Shown: positions 24,576 to 34,654, counted from the first letter of the stretch. The stretch is DNA of 64,000 nucleotides from Desulfuromonadaceae bacterium (GCA_028681335.1 JAQUIT010000004.1:186001-250000), one strand, 5' to 3'. Notes: generated by a model from the letters alone, not told the origin. Numbers and translations: made by a program.

Positions 24576-25583
24576 ATGAAACGCAAGGCCATCGCCCTCC
24601 TCTCAGGAGGACTTGATTCCATCCTGGCCGTCAAGATGATGCTTGATCTCGGCATAGAAGTAGAAGCTCTGCATTTCACCTCTCCGTTTTACAGTTATAC
24701 CGACAAAAATTCCGACTGCAGGTCTGAGGTAGTTGGCATCGCGAATAAGTATAACATTCCCATTAAAATAATGAATGAAAAACTTGATTATATCGAAATG
24801 CTCCGCAATCCTGTTCACGGATACGGCAAGGGAATCAACCCCTGTGTGGACTGCCGTATATACCTTTTGAAGAAGGCAAAAGAGTATATGATTGAAACAG
24901 GAGCTGATTTTGTGTTCACCGGGGAGGTGCTCGGACAAAGGCCTATGAGCCAGCGGCGTGACACAATGCGAGTCATTGAGAGAGAGAGCGGCCTGGAAGG
25001 ATTATTGTTACGCCCTCTCTCCGCCCGCCATTTTGAACCGACAATTCCGGAAAAAGAGGGGTGGGTTGATCGAGACAGGTTGCTTGCAATTGAAGGACGC
25101 TCGCGCAAAACTCAAATGCAGATGGCTGATGACATGGACGTCAGAGAGTACCCGCCTCCGGCAGGCGGTTGCCTGCTGACTGAGTTGTCGTACGTCCCCA
25201 AGGTCCGTGACGTATTTGATCACGCAGAAGAACTTAACCTGCGGGATTTCCGTCTGCTCAAAACCGGGCGCCACTTCCGACTGACACCAAAAAGCAAGGC
25301 GGTCATGGGACGCAGTGAGGCTGACAACAACCGTCTTGAAGAAATCAGGCAATCTGGAGAAGCTGCCCTTACATGGCTTGACGGCAACACACCGGTAGCC
25401 ATTATCATCGGTGACCAGAACGATGAGATTTTCAGACTAAGTGCCAGGATCCTGCTTCGCTATACGAAAGCAGAGCCTGGCGCAGAATGCCATATAGAGC
25501 TACGTCTTAATGATACAAAACAGGTTTTTTCAGTGATTAATGACATGAATCCTGCTGCTGTTGATACGTACCTTGTTGCTTGA
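24576..25583 (+). CDS. PP-loop ATP pyrophosphatase, tRNA thiolation-like
   Basis: The 335-residue protein begins MKRKAIALLSGGLDSILAVKMM with the PP-loop SGGLDS (10-15), which binds ATP to adenylate a substrate. CVDC (90-93), FVFTGEVLGQRPMSQ and YPPPAGGCLLTE follow; the middle part resembles MnmA/ThiI-type enzymes that place sulfur in tRNA uridines, with cysteines for persulfide chemistry. The C-terminal 120 residues (RLTPKSKAVMGRSEADNNRLE) resemble the RNA-binding NFACT-R domain. The modified base is not known from the sequence. The gene is alone, with divergent flanking genes. Confidence 0.75.
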   Translation: MKRKAIALLSGGLDSILAVKMMLDLGIEVEALHFTSPFYSYTDKNSDCRSEVVGIANKYNIPIKIMNEKLDYIEMLRNPVHGYGKGINPCVDCRIYLLKKAKEYMIETGADFVFTGEVLGQRPMSQRRDTMRVIERESGLEGLLLRPLSARHFEPTIPEKEGWVDRDRLLAIEGRSRKTQMQMADDMDVREYPPPAGGCLLTELSYVPKVRDVFDHAEELNLRDFRLLKTGRHFRLTPKSKAVMGRSEADNNRLEEIRQSGEAALTWLDGNTPVAIIIGDQNDEIFRLSARILLRYTKAEPGAECHIELRLNDTKQVFSVINDMNPAAVDTYLVA

Positions 25584-25847
25584 TTAAGTCTAGCAATCAC
25601 GTGTTTTACATCACAAAATACACCAAGACTTATTCAAATACAGTTTCTAATCAGAACTCCACAATTCAATAGCAGTCAACTTCATCATTTCAAGCATCTT
25701 GTACCTGTATTTACATACTGTTATGCGAATATACGGACTTTACAATACCATCATTTATCATTTTAATTAAATTGATTTTCCAACTATTATATGGAATTAT
25801 CAGAACAATTTTGTATTTTAAAACCGTTTTATATACGAGGAGGTATT

Positions 25848-27479
25848 ATGTCATTTTTTAGAAATATCAACCTATTCTGGAAATTCGGGATCTTCGGAGC
25901 TCTCGCCAGCACCCTGTTGCTGGTGGCAATAACCTTTTCCTATCTGGGCGCCAAGGGGACTAATGATCGCTTCGACCGTTTTACCGACAAATATTCCGCA
26001 TTGGCCCTGACGGTAAGCGAGATGTATACTCAGGGTTTTCAGACGGAACAGGCTTTACGCAACGTAATACTGAACCCGGCCGACGAAAAGGCACTTGCCA
26101 ATTATAAAAAAGCATCTGATGAATTCCTTGAACTGCAGAAAAATGCGGCCTTGATTGCCGTCGGTATCAAGGATTATGGCAAACAATTGGATAAGCTGCC
26201 CCCGATGTGGCAAGAAAACAGCAGCATTAAAGAAGAGATCATCAAATTGGCCAGAGACGGCAAGCAAGCTGAGGCGGTTGAGATGCTGATCAAGCAGGAA
26301 ACGCCCAAGTGGCGTGAAATCAAGGTTGTGATTACAGATGCAAAGACGGCCCTCAAGAAAGATATGAAAACAGAGCACGACGGACTCAATAATTATACTG
26401 ATAACAGCTTCACAAAGACAATGACGATCCTTGTTGTTGCACTTCTGGTAATTAATCTGTTGCTGATTATATTCTGGCGCATTATGCAGAGCTCCTTCAA
26501 TGAAATGGTGATACGACTGAAGGATATAGCCTCCGGCGACGGCGATCTGAGCAAACGCCTTGAGGTAAAAGGCAAGGATGAGCTGGCTCAGGCGGCCCAT
26601 TGGTTAAACGAGTTTATCGAGAAGATCTCCCATACCATATCCACTGTGGTCGGCACCACCTCCACCCTGGCATCAGCCACCCTTGAACTGAACAGTACCG
26701 CCGACCAGATGGCCAACAACGCCGAAGAGGTAGCTGCGCAAGCCAGTACCGTAGCGACAGCAAGCGAGGAAATGGCGGCTACCAGCAATGATATCGCCAG
26801 CAACTGCCACCTCGCTGCTCAAAGTGCCCAGCAGGCTGCAGACACAACCCAAAAGGGCTTTGATGTAGTCAAGCACACAGTTGATGGAATCCGTCACCGC
26901 GGAGAGCGTACAAAAGAAAACGCGCAGGCAATTTCATCGCTTGGCGAGCGCTCTGACCAGATCGGTGCCATCGTGGCCACCATTGAGGACATCGCTGACC
27001 AGACCAATCTACTCGCACTGAACGCCGCCATTGAGGCGGCCAGAGCTGGTGAACAGGGCAGAGGTTTTGCCGTCGTAGCTGATGAAGTACGCGCCCTGGC
27101 CGAACGGACTACTCGCGCCACCAAAGAGATCGGCGAGATGATCAAGGCAATCCAGAACGAGACCAGACAGGCAATCGTTTCTATGGAAGATGGTGTCAAG
27201 GGGACAGAAAAAGGTGCCGCTGAGGCAACCCAACTGGAAACAGCCCTGCAGGAGATCATGGAGCAGGTCAATTCTGTCACCATGCAGATCAGCCAAATTG
27301 CCACTGCTGCAGAGGAGCAGACTGCTACCACCAACGAGATAACCAATAATATCCACCGTATTTCAGATATTATCGAGGGTACTTCCAAAGGTGCCCATGA
27401 CACCGCAGCAGCATCATCAAGCTTGTCGAATATGGGGGAATCTCTCCAGAGTCTTGTGTCCCAGTTCAAATTATCATAA
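25848..27479 (+). CDS. Methyl-accepting chemotaxis protein
   Basis: The 543-residue receptor has a short cytoplasmic start, a transmembrane helix at about 13-35, and a periplasmic part of about 150 residues that looks like a four-helix bundle ([23 protein letters not shown]). A second transmembrane helix lies near 190-210, followed by a HAMP domain ([29 protein letters not shown]) and a long coiled-coil signalling domain with the hairpin tip [34 protein letters not shown] lies four bases before the chosen ATG. The ligand is unknown. Confidence 0.95.
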   Translation: MSFFRNINLFWKFGIFGALASTLLLVAITFSYLGAKGTNDRFDRFTDKYSALALTVSEMYTQGFQTEQALRNVILNPADEKALANYKKASDEFLELQKNAALIAVGIKDYGKQLDKLPPMWQENSSIKEEIIKLARDGKQAEAVEMLIKQETPKWREIKVVITDAKTALKKDMKTEHDGLNNYTDNSFTKTMTILVVALLVINLLLIIFWRIMQSSFNEMVIRLKDIASGDGDLSKRLEVKGKDELAQAAHWLNEFIEKISHTISTVVGTTSTLASATLELNSTADQMANNAEEVAAQASTVATASEEMAATSNDIASNCHLAAQSAQQAADTTQKGFDVVKHTVDGIRHRGERTKENAQAISSLGERSDQIGAIVATIEDIADQTNLLALNAAIEAARAGEQGRGFAVVADEVRALAERTTRATKEIGEMIKAIQNETRQAIVSMEDGVKGTEKGAAEATQLETALQEIMEQVNSVTMQISQIATAAEEQTATTNEITNNIHRISDIIEGTSKGAHDTAAASSSLSNMGESLQSLVSQFKLS

Positions 27480-27511
27480 CAAAACAAACTCTACTTACTA
27501 TCCTTACCAAC

Positions 27512-27545
27512 AAAAACGGCCCATCGAATGATGGGCCATTTTTGT
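27512..27545 (+). terminator. Rho-independent terminator after the chemotaxis receptor gene
   Basis: The stem GGCCCATC/GATGGGCC (27518-27525 and 27530-27537) with a GAAT loop is followed by ATTTTTGTT. Flanking A and T runs make it work in both directions, so it can also end the leftward yfbR-type transcript that converges on it. Confidence 0.85.
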
Positions 27546-27592
27546 TGGCTTGTGCAGTTTTCAACAACCTTTAGGCTTGACCAGGATTCTTA

Positions 27593-28198
27593 TTACCCAA
27601 GATTCAATTCATCAAGCGACAAGCGGTAGCCGGGGAGAAGTTTTTCCAGAAAATAGTTCACCTCCGGCAATGTGTCGGCAGACAACTGTTCCAAATGTTC
27701 AATTTCAGCACGACGAAATTCCAGGTTTCCACTTTTTCCCTCTTCAATACATTTCGTCAGTGCGGCTATCCTGTCGGCGGCCTTTACCAGACGAACATAC
27801 TCTTCCTGATCATCGTAGAAAAACAGTGGTTCGTATTCTCTTGCCAGCTCAGGAGGAAGCATCGCCAGCAGTTTTCTACGGGCCCTGTCCTCCAGTTCAT
27901 GGAATGAACGCTTAAAATCAGGGTTGAAATGCTTTACCGGCGTCGGCATATCACCGGTGAATATTTCACTGGTATCGTGAAAGATTCCATACATCGCCGC
28001 ACGGGAAGGATCAATAGTCCCGTTGAAATAGGTATTACGGATCATTGCCAGTGCATGCGCAATAACAGCGACATCAAGGCTATGCTCCTGAATATTTTCC
28101 GGGACGGTGTTGCGCATGAGTCCCCAGCGGCTGATATAACGCATTCGTGAAAGAAACGCGAAAAAATCATATTGTTCGGGCTTTGCCGTATCTTCCAT
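27593..28198 (-). CDS. yfbR: 5'-nucleotidase of the YfbR type (HD family)
   Basis: The 201-residue enzyme starts FFAFLSRMRYISRWGLMRNTVPENIQEHS and has His39 (EHS) and His74-Asp75 (FHDTSEIFTGDMPTPVK), plus the later VKAADRIAALTKCIEE segment. These match YfbR, which removes phosphate from deoxynucleoside 5'-monophosphates. It begins two bases after the dGTPase gene stops, so the two nucleotide-pool enzymes form an operon. Confidence 0.9.
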   Translation of the reverse strand: MEDTAKPEQYDFFAFLSRMRYISRWGLMRNTVPENIQEHSLDVAVIAHALAMIRNTYFNGTIDPSRAAMYGIFHDTSEIFTGDMPTPVKHFNPDFKRSFHELEDRARRKLLAMLPPELAREYEPLFFYDDQEEYVRLVKAADRIAALTKCIEEGKSGNLEFRRAEIEHLEQLSADTLPEVNYFLEKLLPGYRLSLDELNLG

Positions 28199-28200
28199 AA

Positions 28201-29343
28201 TTACACTCTTTCGTATGGCTCAAAAAGCCGTTTATATTCGTCAAGCGCAAACCGGTCGGTCATACCGGCGATATAGTCACAGACCACTCGTTGAAGTCCA
28301 AATCGTTCCATGCGTGAGTGGTATTTTGGAGGGAGCAGATTGGGATGACTCAGGTATGTTTCGAACAGCCGGGTAATAAAAATCTCGGCCTTTACCCGCA
28401 TTTTGTCAACCTTATGATGACGGTACAGATTCTGAAACAGAAAACGTTTGAGCTCCAGATTACGAGTTGTCAGATCTTCGTTGAAATGGACAACGGAGCG
28501 ATTAACGCGGCGTAGATCATCAAGTGAGGTTATACCCTGAGCGACAATATTGGCTGATGTCGTTGTGCAGATATCGTCGATTAACAAGCCGATCAACGCA
28601 CTGATAGTCTGGTAGACAAGGCGTTTTGAATCGATATCAGGATATTTCCTCCGGACCCCGGAACAGACTTCACGCCACAGATCTACCTGTTCCAGCATCT
28701 CCAAAGTAATATAGCCGGATTTTAGTCCATCATCAATATCGTGGTTGTTATACGCAATTTCATCGGCATAGTTAATAATCTGCCCCTCGACTGAGGAAAC
28801 GGTGCCGGGGAGAAACTCCGCCATTATCTCGCCAGCACCATCATAGGGCGTCGAGTGCTTGATGATCCCCTCACGCACCTCCCATGTCAGATTCAACCCA
28901 TTAAACCCGTGGTATCTCTCTTCCAACTCATCCACAACGCGGAAAGATTGCATGTTATGTTCAAACCCACCGTACCCCTGCATCAACCGGTTCAGAACCT
29001 CCTCTCCGGTATGGCCAAACGGGGTATGCCCCAAATCATGCGACAACGCCAGTGCTTCCGTAAGTTCCTCATTCAAATGAAGCTTCCGCGCTATGGCCCT
29101 GCCGATCTGGGCGACCTCGAGCGAATGCGTCAGGCGGGTGCGATAATAGTCACCTTCATGATTAACGAAGACCTGGGTTTTATACTCAAGGCGCCTGAAA
29201 GCAGCACAATGGATGATACGATCACGGTCACGCTCAAAAGCCGGGCGATTGTCGCGATGTTCTTCAGGGTGTCTCCGACCACGCGAAGTTCCGCTGGAAC
29301 AGGCGTATCCTGCCAGGTCGTTTCTTTCGGTTGAGTCATTCAT
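28201..29343 (-). CDS. dGTPase-like deoxynucleotide triphosphohydrolase
   Basis: The 380-residue protein has the HD metal-binding set: YRTRLTHSLEVAQIGRAIAR (His73), LALSHDLGHTPFGHTGEEVL (His102-Asp103, His106, His111) and NYADEIAYNNHDIDDGL. These place it in the Dgt family that hydrolyses dNTPs to nucleoside and triphosphate. The length suits the shorter type-2 group of about 350-380 residues, in contrast with E. coli Dgt of about 500. I begin it at the ATG at 29343, which has GGGGAAAG close upstream. It lies in one operon with the YfbR-type gene. Confidence 0.92.
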   Translation of the reverse strand: MNDSTERNDLAGYACSSGTSRGRRHPEEHRDNRPAFERDRDRIIHCAAFRRLEYKTQVFVNHEGDYYRTRLTHSLEVAQIGRAIARKLHLNEELTEALALSHDLGHTPFGHTGEEVLNRLMQGYGGFEHNMQSFRVVDELEERYHGFNGLNLTWEVREGIIKHSTPYDGAGEIMAEFLPGTVSSVEGQIINYADEIAYNNHDIDDGLKSGYITLEMLEQVDLWREVCSGVRRKYPDIDSKRLVYQTISALIGLLIDDICTTTSANIVAQGITSLDDLRRVNRSVVHFNEDLTTRNLELKRFLFQNLYRHHKVDKMRVKAEIFITRLFETYLSHPNLLPPKYHSRMERFGLQRVVCDYIAGMTDRFALDEYKRLFEPYERV

Positions 29344-29391
29344 CTTCTTTCCCCGCTTGCGCAAACATATTGAGTCGTCCAGCCACATTCA

Positions 29392-29877
29392 TCAGTCATG
29401 GTAAACCGAGTTCTTAGCGCTATACCGTCTCGCGCTACTTCTCTTTTTGCCGGTTACCCCTGCAATCGACAAAACATCTGCCAACTGCATCTTCCAGACA
29501 CCCTCCTGATGAGTCAGCTTGAATTCTCTGGTAATAGATTCTGAGCTGTCTGCAACACTATCCAGCCCGATTTTAACATACACCGTGGCCTCGGTACGCT
29601 TTTCGTTCAGAATCTTGAAATTTTCCATTTTCTGCCAACAACAAGCAGGACGTGTAGTAGATGCACGCATATTTTTCACAAACATTTCACGGGAAGTTTT
29701 CCCACGATGCGCCAACTGGTCAAAAAGTTTTTCGTATTGCCCATCGCGCCAGACATCAAGAGTCTCAGACATGTTTTTTTCTAGGAGCGACGCCGCTTCC
29801 GAAGCAACACTGAAGCTGGCGCCAATCAGTAAAAAAGCCGCGACACATGAGACAGCAAACAATGATCTGATATTCAT
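29392..29877 (-). CDS. Secreted protein of unknown function
   Basis: The 161-residue product has a Sec signal peptide (MNIRSLFAVSCVAAFLLIGASFSVA). The mature part, beginning about SEAASLLEKNMSETLDVWRDG, resembles a small NTF2- or DUF4864-like fold with a domain-final VWKMQLADVL; this is a tentative shape argument only. It has a CCW pair near residue 79. A GGGGGG-rich sequence immediately upstream acts as the ribosome-binding site. It lies 48 bases before the dGTPase gene and may be the first gene of that transcript. Confidence 0.6.
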   Translation of the reverse strand: MNIRSLFAVSCVAAFLLIGASFSVASEAASLLEKNMSETLDVWRDGQYEKLFDQLAHRGKTSREMFVKNMRASTTRPACCWQKMENFKILNEKRTEATVYVKIGLDSVADSSESITREFKLTHQEGVWKMQLADVLSIAGVTGKKRSSARRYSAKNSVYHD

Positions 29878-30000
29878 TATCCCCCCCCTGATTAAATTGG
29901 CTTATCGTAGAGCAAATGCCGCCTGCGCGCAACTTCAAAAGCACTATTCATTGCTATCCGCGCCCGCATGCAAAACCTGAACTAAGCCATCTCAACAATT

Positions 30001-30058
30001 AAAAAAGGCACAGGGACGTCCTTACTAAGTGTAAGTGAATCGCGCCACCTGTGCCTCA
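30001..30058 (-). terminator. Rho-independent terminator after the DAHP synthase gene
   Basis: On the minus strand AGGCACAGG pairs perfectly with CCTGTGCCT, with a 33-base loop that contains a small CTTAC/GTAAG hairpin. A run TTTTTT follows directly. It lies 26 bases after the stop of the DAHP synthase gene. Confidence 0.8.
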
Positions 30059-30083
30059 CAGTTTACAGCATATTTATTTTATA

Positions 30084-31103
30084 CTAGAGTGTTCTTCCAT
30101 CCGCCTCGGCAAACAGCTTCAACTTCTGCATCATCACCTCGAACTTGGCGGGCTTCAAAGACTGGGCACCGTCAGAGGCTGCATGTTCCGGGTCAGGGTG
30201 AACCTCAATGATCAATCCATCAGCTCCCGCTGCCACAGCTGCATAGCTCATGGGAGCCACATAGTGATGATTACCGGTACCATGTGATGGATCTATGACA
30301 ATCGGTAGATGAGTTTTACCCTTCAGAACCGGTATTGCTGACAAGTCCAGGGTGTTTCTGGTAGCCGTTTCAAAGGTGCGGATTCCCCGTTCGCAGAGGA
30401 TCACGGACTGATTGCCTTCACTCATGATATATTCGGCACTCATCAGAAGTTCCTGAATTGTCATCGCCATGCCCCTCTTCAGAAGCACCGGTTTACCGAG
30501 CTGACCGACCTTTTTGAGTAGTGCAAAGTTTTGTGCATTGCGGGCACCAATCTGTAATATGTCGGCATATGCCGCAACCAAATCTGCCGTATCAGGCTCA
30601 ATAACCTCCGTCACAAAAGGAAGACCTGTCAGGTCACGCGCCTTAGCCAGCAACTTCAGCCCTTCTTCTTCAAGGCCCTGGAATGAGTATGGTGAAGTAC
30701 GAGGCTTAAATGCTCCCCCTCGTAAAACATGGGCTCCGGCTTTCTTAACCGCTATAGCGGATTCAATAATCTGTTCTTCACTCTCTACCGAACAGGGACC
30801 TGCCATGACTACAATCTGAGAGCCGCCAATGACAACGTCGTCACTGATTCGTACCACACTGGACTCCTTCTTGACTTCAAGTGAAGCCAGTTTATACGGT
30901 TGCAGGATTGAAACGACGTTCTCCACACCATGTAGAGATTCAAGCGCCTGCAAAGCAAGCTTACCCCGCTCATCACCGATTGCCCCGATCACATCGCGTG
31001 TCGTGCCATGAATCACATGCGATGTGTACCCCAACTCCTTGACACGCCTGAGAACCTCATCCTTGTCTTTCTGTGCAGCCCCAGCTTTCATTACGATAAT
31101 CAT
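30084..31103 (-). CDS. aroF: 3-deoxy-7-phosphoheptulonate synthase (DAHP synthase, type I beta)
   Basis: The 339-residue enzyme makes DAHP from phosphoenolpyruvate and erythrose 4-phosphate, the entry to the shikimate pathway. The N-terminal 70 residues ([33 protein letters not shown]) form a ferredoxin-like regulatory domain, as in the Thermotoga type. The catalytic barrel contains [64 protein letters not shown] and [17 protein letters not shown] lies six bases before the ATG at 31103. Upstream is a leader peptide and terminator that should control this gene by attenuation. Confidence 0.95.
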   Translation of the reverse strand: MIIVMKAGAAQKDKDEVLRRVKELGYTSHVIHGTTRDVIGAIGDERGKLALQALESLHGVENVVSILQPYKLASLEVKKESSVVRISDDVVIGGSQIVVMAGPCSVESEEQIIESAIAVKKAGAHVLRGGAFKPRTSPYSFQGLEEEGLKLLAKARDLTGLPFVTEVIEPDTADLVAAYADILQIGARNAQNFALLKKVGQLGKPVLLKRGMAMTIQELLMSAEYIMSEGNQSVILCERGIRTFETATRNTLDLSAIPVLKGKTHLPIVIDPSHGTGNHHYVAPMSYAAVAAGADGLIIEVHPDPEHAASDGAQSLKPAKFEVMMQKLKLFAEADGRTL

Positions 31104-31178
31104 TTCCTGCTCCTTTCCCACAAACAGAAGGGCCGAAGGTTCCCCCCCGGCCCTGGCTGAACTGATAAATCAGACAGC

Positions 31179-31211
31179 AAAAAACCGGGGAGACTTTCGT
31201 CTGCCCCGGTT
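31179..31211 (-). terminator. Attenuator-type terminator before DAHP synthase
   Basis: On the minus strand ACCGGGG-C-AGAC-GAAA-GTCT-CCCCGGT forms a strong stem with one bulged C, followed by TTTTTT. It lies between the leader peptide and the structural gene, so it is a termination decision point rather than an end. Its left arm (GGGCAGACG) can also pair with CGTCTGCCC, located just inside the leader-peptide coding end, forming an antiterminator. Confidence 0.85.
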
Positions 31212-31238
31212 CATGGATTCGTGTAATAGCTTCTTTGC

Positions 31239-31325
31239 TTACACTTCTACCCGGGCAGACGGCCTGAAATAAAAGCCGAACCAAAAGTAAAAGCTGAATG
31301 CGATATAGAAGCGGTTTGAGTTCAT
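31239..31325 (-). CDS. Aromatic-rich leader peptide of the DAHP synthase gene
   Basis: A 28-codon frame begins MNSNRFYIAFSFYFWFGFYF and ends RPSARVEV. Residues 6-20 contain seven Phe, three Tyr and one Trp among fifteen. The density of one amino-acid class, the position just before a terminator/antiterminator pair and a stop near the pairing region fit a regulatory leader peptide, as in the E. coli pheA and pheST leaders. The ribosome would stall when charged tRNA-Phe or tRNA-Tyr is scarce. The Shine-Dalgarno is weak, which is the main doubt. Confidence 0.8.
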   Translation of the reverse strand: MNSNRFYIAFSFYFWFGFYFRPSARVEV

Positions 31326-31333
31326 GCGGGTTA

Positions 31334-31362
31334 CTTAATCATAGAGACATTACTGTTGTCAA
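31334..31362 (-). promoter_or_regulatory. Probable promoter of the leader and DAHP synthase gene
   Basis: On the minus strand a perfect TTGACA (complement at 31357-31362) is followed after 17 bases by ATTAAG, with TATGAT overlapping a shorter spacing. The start point would then lie a few bases before the leader-peptide ATG. The -10 assignment is uncertain. Confidence 0.45.
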
Positions 31363-31369
31363 GTACGAA

Positions 31370-32311
31370 TTACGCCGTCAGTTCATCTACAACATCGACT
31401 AACTTCGGCAAATCCGGTTTAGTCAGAATACAGTTGGCACCGAGACTGATCCATTTCCGTTTATTGTCCTCTGAAGCGAGTGAGGAAAATATCGCTATCG
31501 GCAGGTCCTTCAATGAATCTTCTTTGCGCACCAGAGAAGTGAGATGCAGGCCATCCATTTGCGGCATTTCAACATCAGTAATCAACATCTGAATAAAATC
31601 CATGAAAGCACATCCATCCTGAGCGGCTTTTTGCATGTTCTGCTGTATTATATTCCACGCTTCTGCACCATTTTCTGCTTCAACAACAGTGTATCCTGCA
31701 GCGCGGAGACTGCCACAGAGCGTCCTTCTGATAAAGAGAGAATCATCGGCCACAAGAATGGTTCTCTTCGCACGTTCCGGATTTAACTCCGAGCGCTGCA
31801 TCAAGAGTGAATCAAGCGGTTTAAGGGCACTTTCGGAACAGAGTTCAGCAACGATCTTCTCAAAATCAAGTACCAGAATAATTCTGTCATCCATTTTAAC
31901 AAGCCCGGTCACCTCATCACTGTGAACAGCTGCCGATGGCGGTTCCACATTTTTCCATGAAATACGGTATATTCGCGAAACAGAATGAACGAGCACTCCC
32001 ACCATAAGATTGTTGAACTCGAGGACAACAACACGATCCGCCACCAGGTCACCGGTAGATTTATTGAGTACCGTTGCAAGATTAATGATCGTGATGACCT
32101 TGTCGCGCAACTTGATCATCCCCTCAACACCCGCTTTGGCGTTAACCACCCGCGACATTTGCGGCAAACGGATTATTTCACGGACTTTAGCGACATTAAC
32201 TCCATAGTAGCAGGGCAGCACCTTGCCATTACAGTCGACTTCGTCAATCCTGAATTCAACTATTTCAAGCTCATTTGTATCGCTTTCAAGGAGTATCTTG
32301 CTCTGCTGCAT
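31370..32311 (-). CDS. cheV: CheV-type chemotaxis coupling protein
   Basis: The 313-residue protein has an N-terminal CheW-like domain (about 1-165: YYGVNVAKVREIIRLPQMSRVVNAKAGVEGMIKLRDKVITIINLATVL and GVLVHSVSRIYRISWKNVEPP). A C-terminal receiver domain follows (about 183-313) with ILVADDSLFIRRTL, TDVEMPQMDGLHLT carrying the phospho-acceptor Asp, and AIFSSL and TKPD for the conserved Thr/Ser and Lys. CheV couples receptors to CheA and can be phosphorylated to adapt. AAAGGTG precedes the ATG. The nearest receptor gene lies about 4 kb away. Confidence 0.93.
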   Translation of the reverse strand: MQQSKILLESDTNELEIVEFRIDEVDCNGKVLPCYYGVNVAKVREIIRLPQMSRVVNAKAGVEGMIKLRDKVITIINLATVLNKSTGDLVADRVVVLEFNNLMVGVLVHSVSRIYRISWKNVEPPSAAVHSDEVTGLVKMDDRIILVLDFEKIVAELCSESALKPLDSLLMQRSELNPERAKRTILVADDSLFIRRTLCGSLRAAGYTVVEAENGAEAWNIIQQNMQKAAQDGCAFMDFIQMLITDVEMPQMDGLHLTSLVRKEDSLKDLPIAIFSSLASEDNKRKWISLGANCILTKPDLPKLVDVVDELTA

Positions 32312-32430
32312 GGAAAATCACCTTTCGTATCGTAATAGGTGCCCACTATAACACGCTTTTATATAAAATATAGTGTGTTGTAAAAAAAAATTACTGCCAG
32401 ATGAATACTCCCACGCATGTCCGGCCGAAC

Positions 32431-32459
32431 TTGACTCTCTGCAGAGCCTGTGTTAGCTT
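32431..32459 (+). promoter_or_regulatory. Candidate promoter of trpEG
   Basis: TTGACT (32431-32436) and TAGCTT (32454-32459) are separated by 17 bases and lie 31 bases before the trpE start. No Trp-rich leader peptide or terminator follows, so the attenuation seen at the DAHP synthase gene is not repeated here. Confidence 0.4.
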
Positions 32460-32489
32460 TTTAACCTTATTTCCAACATGAGGTTTGCA

Positions 32490-33965
32490 ATGTTTTTCCC
32501 AACGCGCGACACATTCTATTCACTGGCTGAAAAAGGCAATTTGATCCCGGTCTATCGCGAAATAATGGCAGACATGGACACACCAGTTTCAGCTTTCAGA
32601 AAACTTGATGACGGGCATTTTTCATACCTTCTTGAAAGTATCGAGGGTGGTGAAAAGTGGGGACGCTATAGCTTTCTCGGTTCAGCCCCTTCTGTCATAA
32701 TTCGCTCGAAGGGTAATCTGGTTGAAACTATTACTGACGGAGTAGTAGCCAGCAAAGAAACAACTGCCCCACTTACCTGCGTCAAAGAGCTTCTTTCCCA
32801 GTTCACCCCTGTTGAAGTGGAAGGGTTGCCCCGTTTTTTTGGTGGAGCCGTCGGCTATCTCGGCTATGACATGGTTCGGCACTTCGAATCATTGACAACG
32901 GCAAAACCTGCCCTTCTTGATGCATACGATTCATATTTTCTCATCACAGACACAATCGTTATTTTTGATACGATGCGTCAAAAAATCAAAGTTGTTTCAA
33001 ATGCCCACATAACAGATAACATACCTCCAGCAGAAGCATACACACGTGCGATCGAAAAAATAAACGATATCATCAGCAAGCTACGCTCCCCTCTGCCGGC
33101 TCAACCCGTTTTACCCAAAAAAGAACCGGTCCGGTTTCTCTCCAACATTAACCGTACAGACTTCGAGGAATCAGTCGAAAGAGCAAAAGAGTATGTGCGT
33201 TCAGGCGATATTATTCAGGTCGTACTCTCCCAGCGCTTCAGCGGAGAGCTGACCGCTGATCCGCTTGACATTTACCGTGTGCTAAGAACCCTTAATCCTT
33301 CACCGTACATGTTTTTTCTACGTCTTGACGACACCGTCATCGCCGGCGCATCTCCGGAGGTCATGGTGCGCAAAGAGGGGGATCTCGTAGAATTACGCCC
33401 CATTGCCGGCACCCGCCCCCGCGGATCTACCCCGGATGAAGACGCCAGACTGTCAGACGAACTGCTTGCTGACCCAAAAGAGTGCGCCGAACATGTGATG
33501 CTCGTGGATCTCGGCAGAAACGACCTGGGGCGTGTCTGCGCTACAGGAACAGTCAAGGTTTCCGAGCTGATGCTCATAGAACGTTACTCCCATGTCATGC
33601 ACATCGTTTCGAATGTTCAGGGCCAACTTTCGGCCGAGCGGGATGCTTTTGACCTTGTTCGGGCCACATTTCCTGCAGGGACCCTTTCAGGCGCTCCAAA
33701 AGTCCGTGCCATGCAGATCATAGACGAGCTTGAACCGATACGCCGCGAGATTTATGGTGGTGCGGTAGGATATTTTTCTTTTTCCGGAAACATGGACCTT
33801 GCAATCACTATCCGTACCCTGGTGATAAAGAACGGGATGGTTCACCTGCAGGCCGGTGCAGGCATTGTCGCTGATTCTGACCCTGCTGCCGAGTGGCAGG
33901 AAACAGTGAACAAAGGAATGGCCGTCATGCGGGCGGTAGAAATTGCTGAGAAAGGTTTGGCCTGA
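32490..33965 (+). CDS. trpE: Anthranilate synthase component I
   Basis: The 491-residue enzyme makes anthranilate from chorismate with ammonia supplied by component II. The first part ([40 protein letters not shown]) carries the tryptophan feedback site with the LLES element. The catalytic core has [72 protein letters not shown] and [24 protein letters not shown] six bases before the second Met codon favours the start at 32490. The stop TGA overlaps the trpG ATG (TGATG). Confidence 0.97.
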   Translation: MFFPTRDTFYSLAEKGNLIPVYREIMADMDTPVSAFRKLDDGHFSYLLESIEGGEKWGRYSFLGSAPSVIIRSKGNLVETITDGVVASKETTAPLTCVKELLSQFTPVEVEGLPRFFGGAVGYLGYDMVRHFESLTTAKPALLDAYDSYFLITDTIVIFDTMRQKIKVVSNAHITDNIPPAEAYTRAIEKINDIISKLRSPLPAQPVLPKKEPVRFLSNINRTDFEESVERAKEYVRSGDIIQVVLSQRFSGELTADPLDIYRVLRTLNPSPYMFFLRLDDTVIAGASPEVMVRKEGDLVELRPIAGTRPRGSTPDEDARLSDELLADPKECAEHVMLVDLGRNDLGRVCATGTVKVSELMLIERYSHVMHIVSNVQGQLSAERDAFDLVRATFPAGTLSGAPKVRAMQIIDELEPIRREIYGGAVGYFSFSGNMDLAITIRTLVIKNGMVHLQAGAGIVADSDPAAEWQETVNKGMAVMRAVEIAEKGLA

Positions 33966-34537
33966 TGCTGCTGATGATCGACAATTATGACTCGTTTACA
34001 TTCAATATTGTCCAATACTTTGGACAGTTGGGTGAATGCGTTCAAGTACATCGCAACGACAAGATATCACTGGCAGAGATAGAAGCACTGCGCCCTGATC
34101 GTCTCGTCATTTCTCCCGGCCCATGCTCCCCTGATGAGGCAGGAATTTCGGTTGCTGCTATTAGGCATTTCGCCGGAAAGATCCCAATTTTAGGAGTCTG
34201 TCTCGGCCACCAGTCAATCGGCTACGCCTTTGGCGGCACCGTACTTCGAAGCTCAGCACTCATGCATGGGAAAACATCACCCATTTATCATGACGGCCAG
34301 GAACTGTTTGCCGGACTTCCCAACCCTTTTCCGGCAACCAGATACCATTCTCTGATTGTTGATCGCCCCACCCTTCCTGATTGTCTTGAGGTAACTGCCT
34401 GGGTCGATAACGGTGAAATCATGGGGTTGCGCCATAAGGAGCTGCCTATATGGGGGGTACAGTTCCATCCTGAATCAATCCTGACTGAAGGCGGAATGGA
34501 TTTGTTCAGGAATTTTCTGTCCATAAGTGGCAGCTGA
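33965..34537 (+). CDS. trpG: Anthranilate synthase component II, glutamine amidotransferase
   Basis: The 190-residue class I amidotransferase has the triad Cys79 in [15 protein letters not shown], with His168 and Glu170 in [12 protein letters not shown]. It also carries [19 protein letters not shown] and [13 protein letters not shown] at the N-terminus. It supplies ammonia to TrpE, and in many bacteria the same protein serves para-aminobenzoate synthesis. The ATG overlaps the trpE stop by one base. No trpD or trpC follows, so the trp genes are split here. Confidence 0.95.
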   Translation: MLLMIDNYDSFTFNIVQYFGQLGECVQVHRNDKISLAEIEALRPDRLVISPGPCSPDEAGISVAAIRHFAGKIPILGVCLGHQSIGYAFGGTVLRSSALMHGKTSPIYHDGQELFAGLPNPFPATRYHSLIVDRPTLPDCLEVTAWVDNGEIMGLRHKELPIWGVQFHPESILTEGGMDLFRNFLSISGS

Positions 34538-34654
34538 TTCTAGCACCCCGCTCTTCAAACAGTCCGGTTTATCGTCTATTTTTTCCGTTGACTTTTCTCT
34601 GCAAGAATTGTTATTGTGACTATTCATTCAAGAACAAATTCAGGAGGAAGAAGT

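Noticed and set aside
31130..31155. GC-rich hairpin (AGGGCCG/CGGCCCT) between the attenuator and the DAHP synthase start
   Set aside because: It is a possible second structure, but no T run follows and it overlaps no known riboswitch shape; it may just affect ribosome access. Not called separately.
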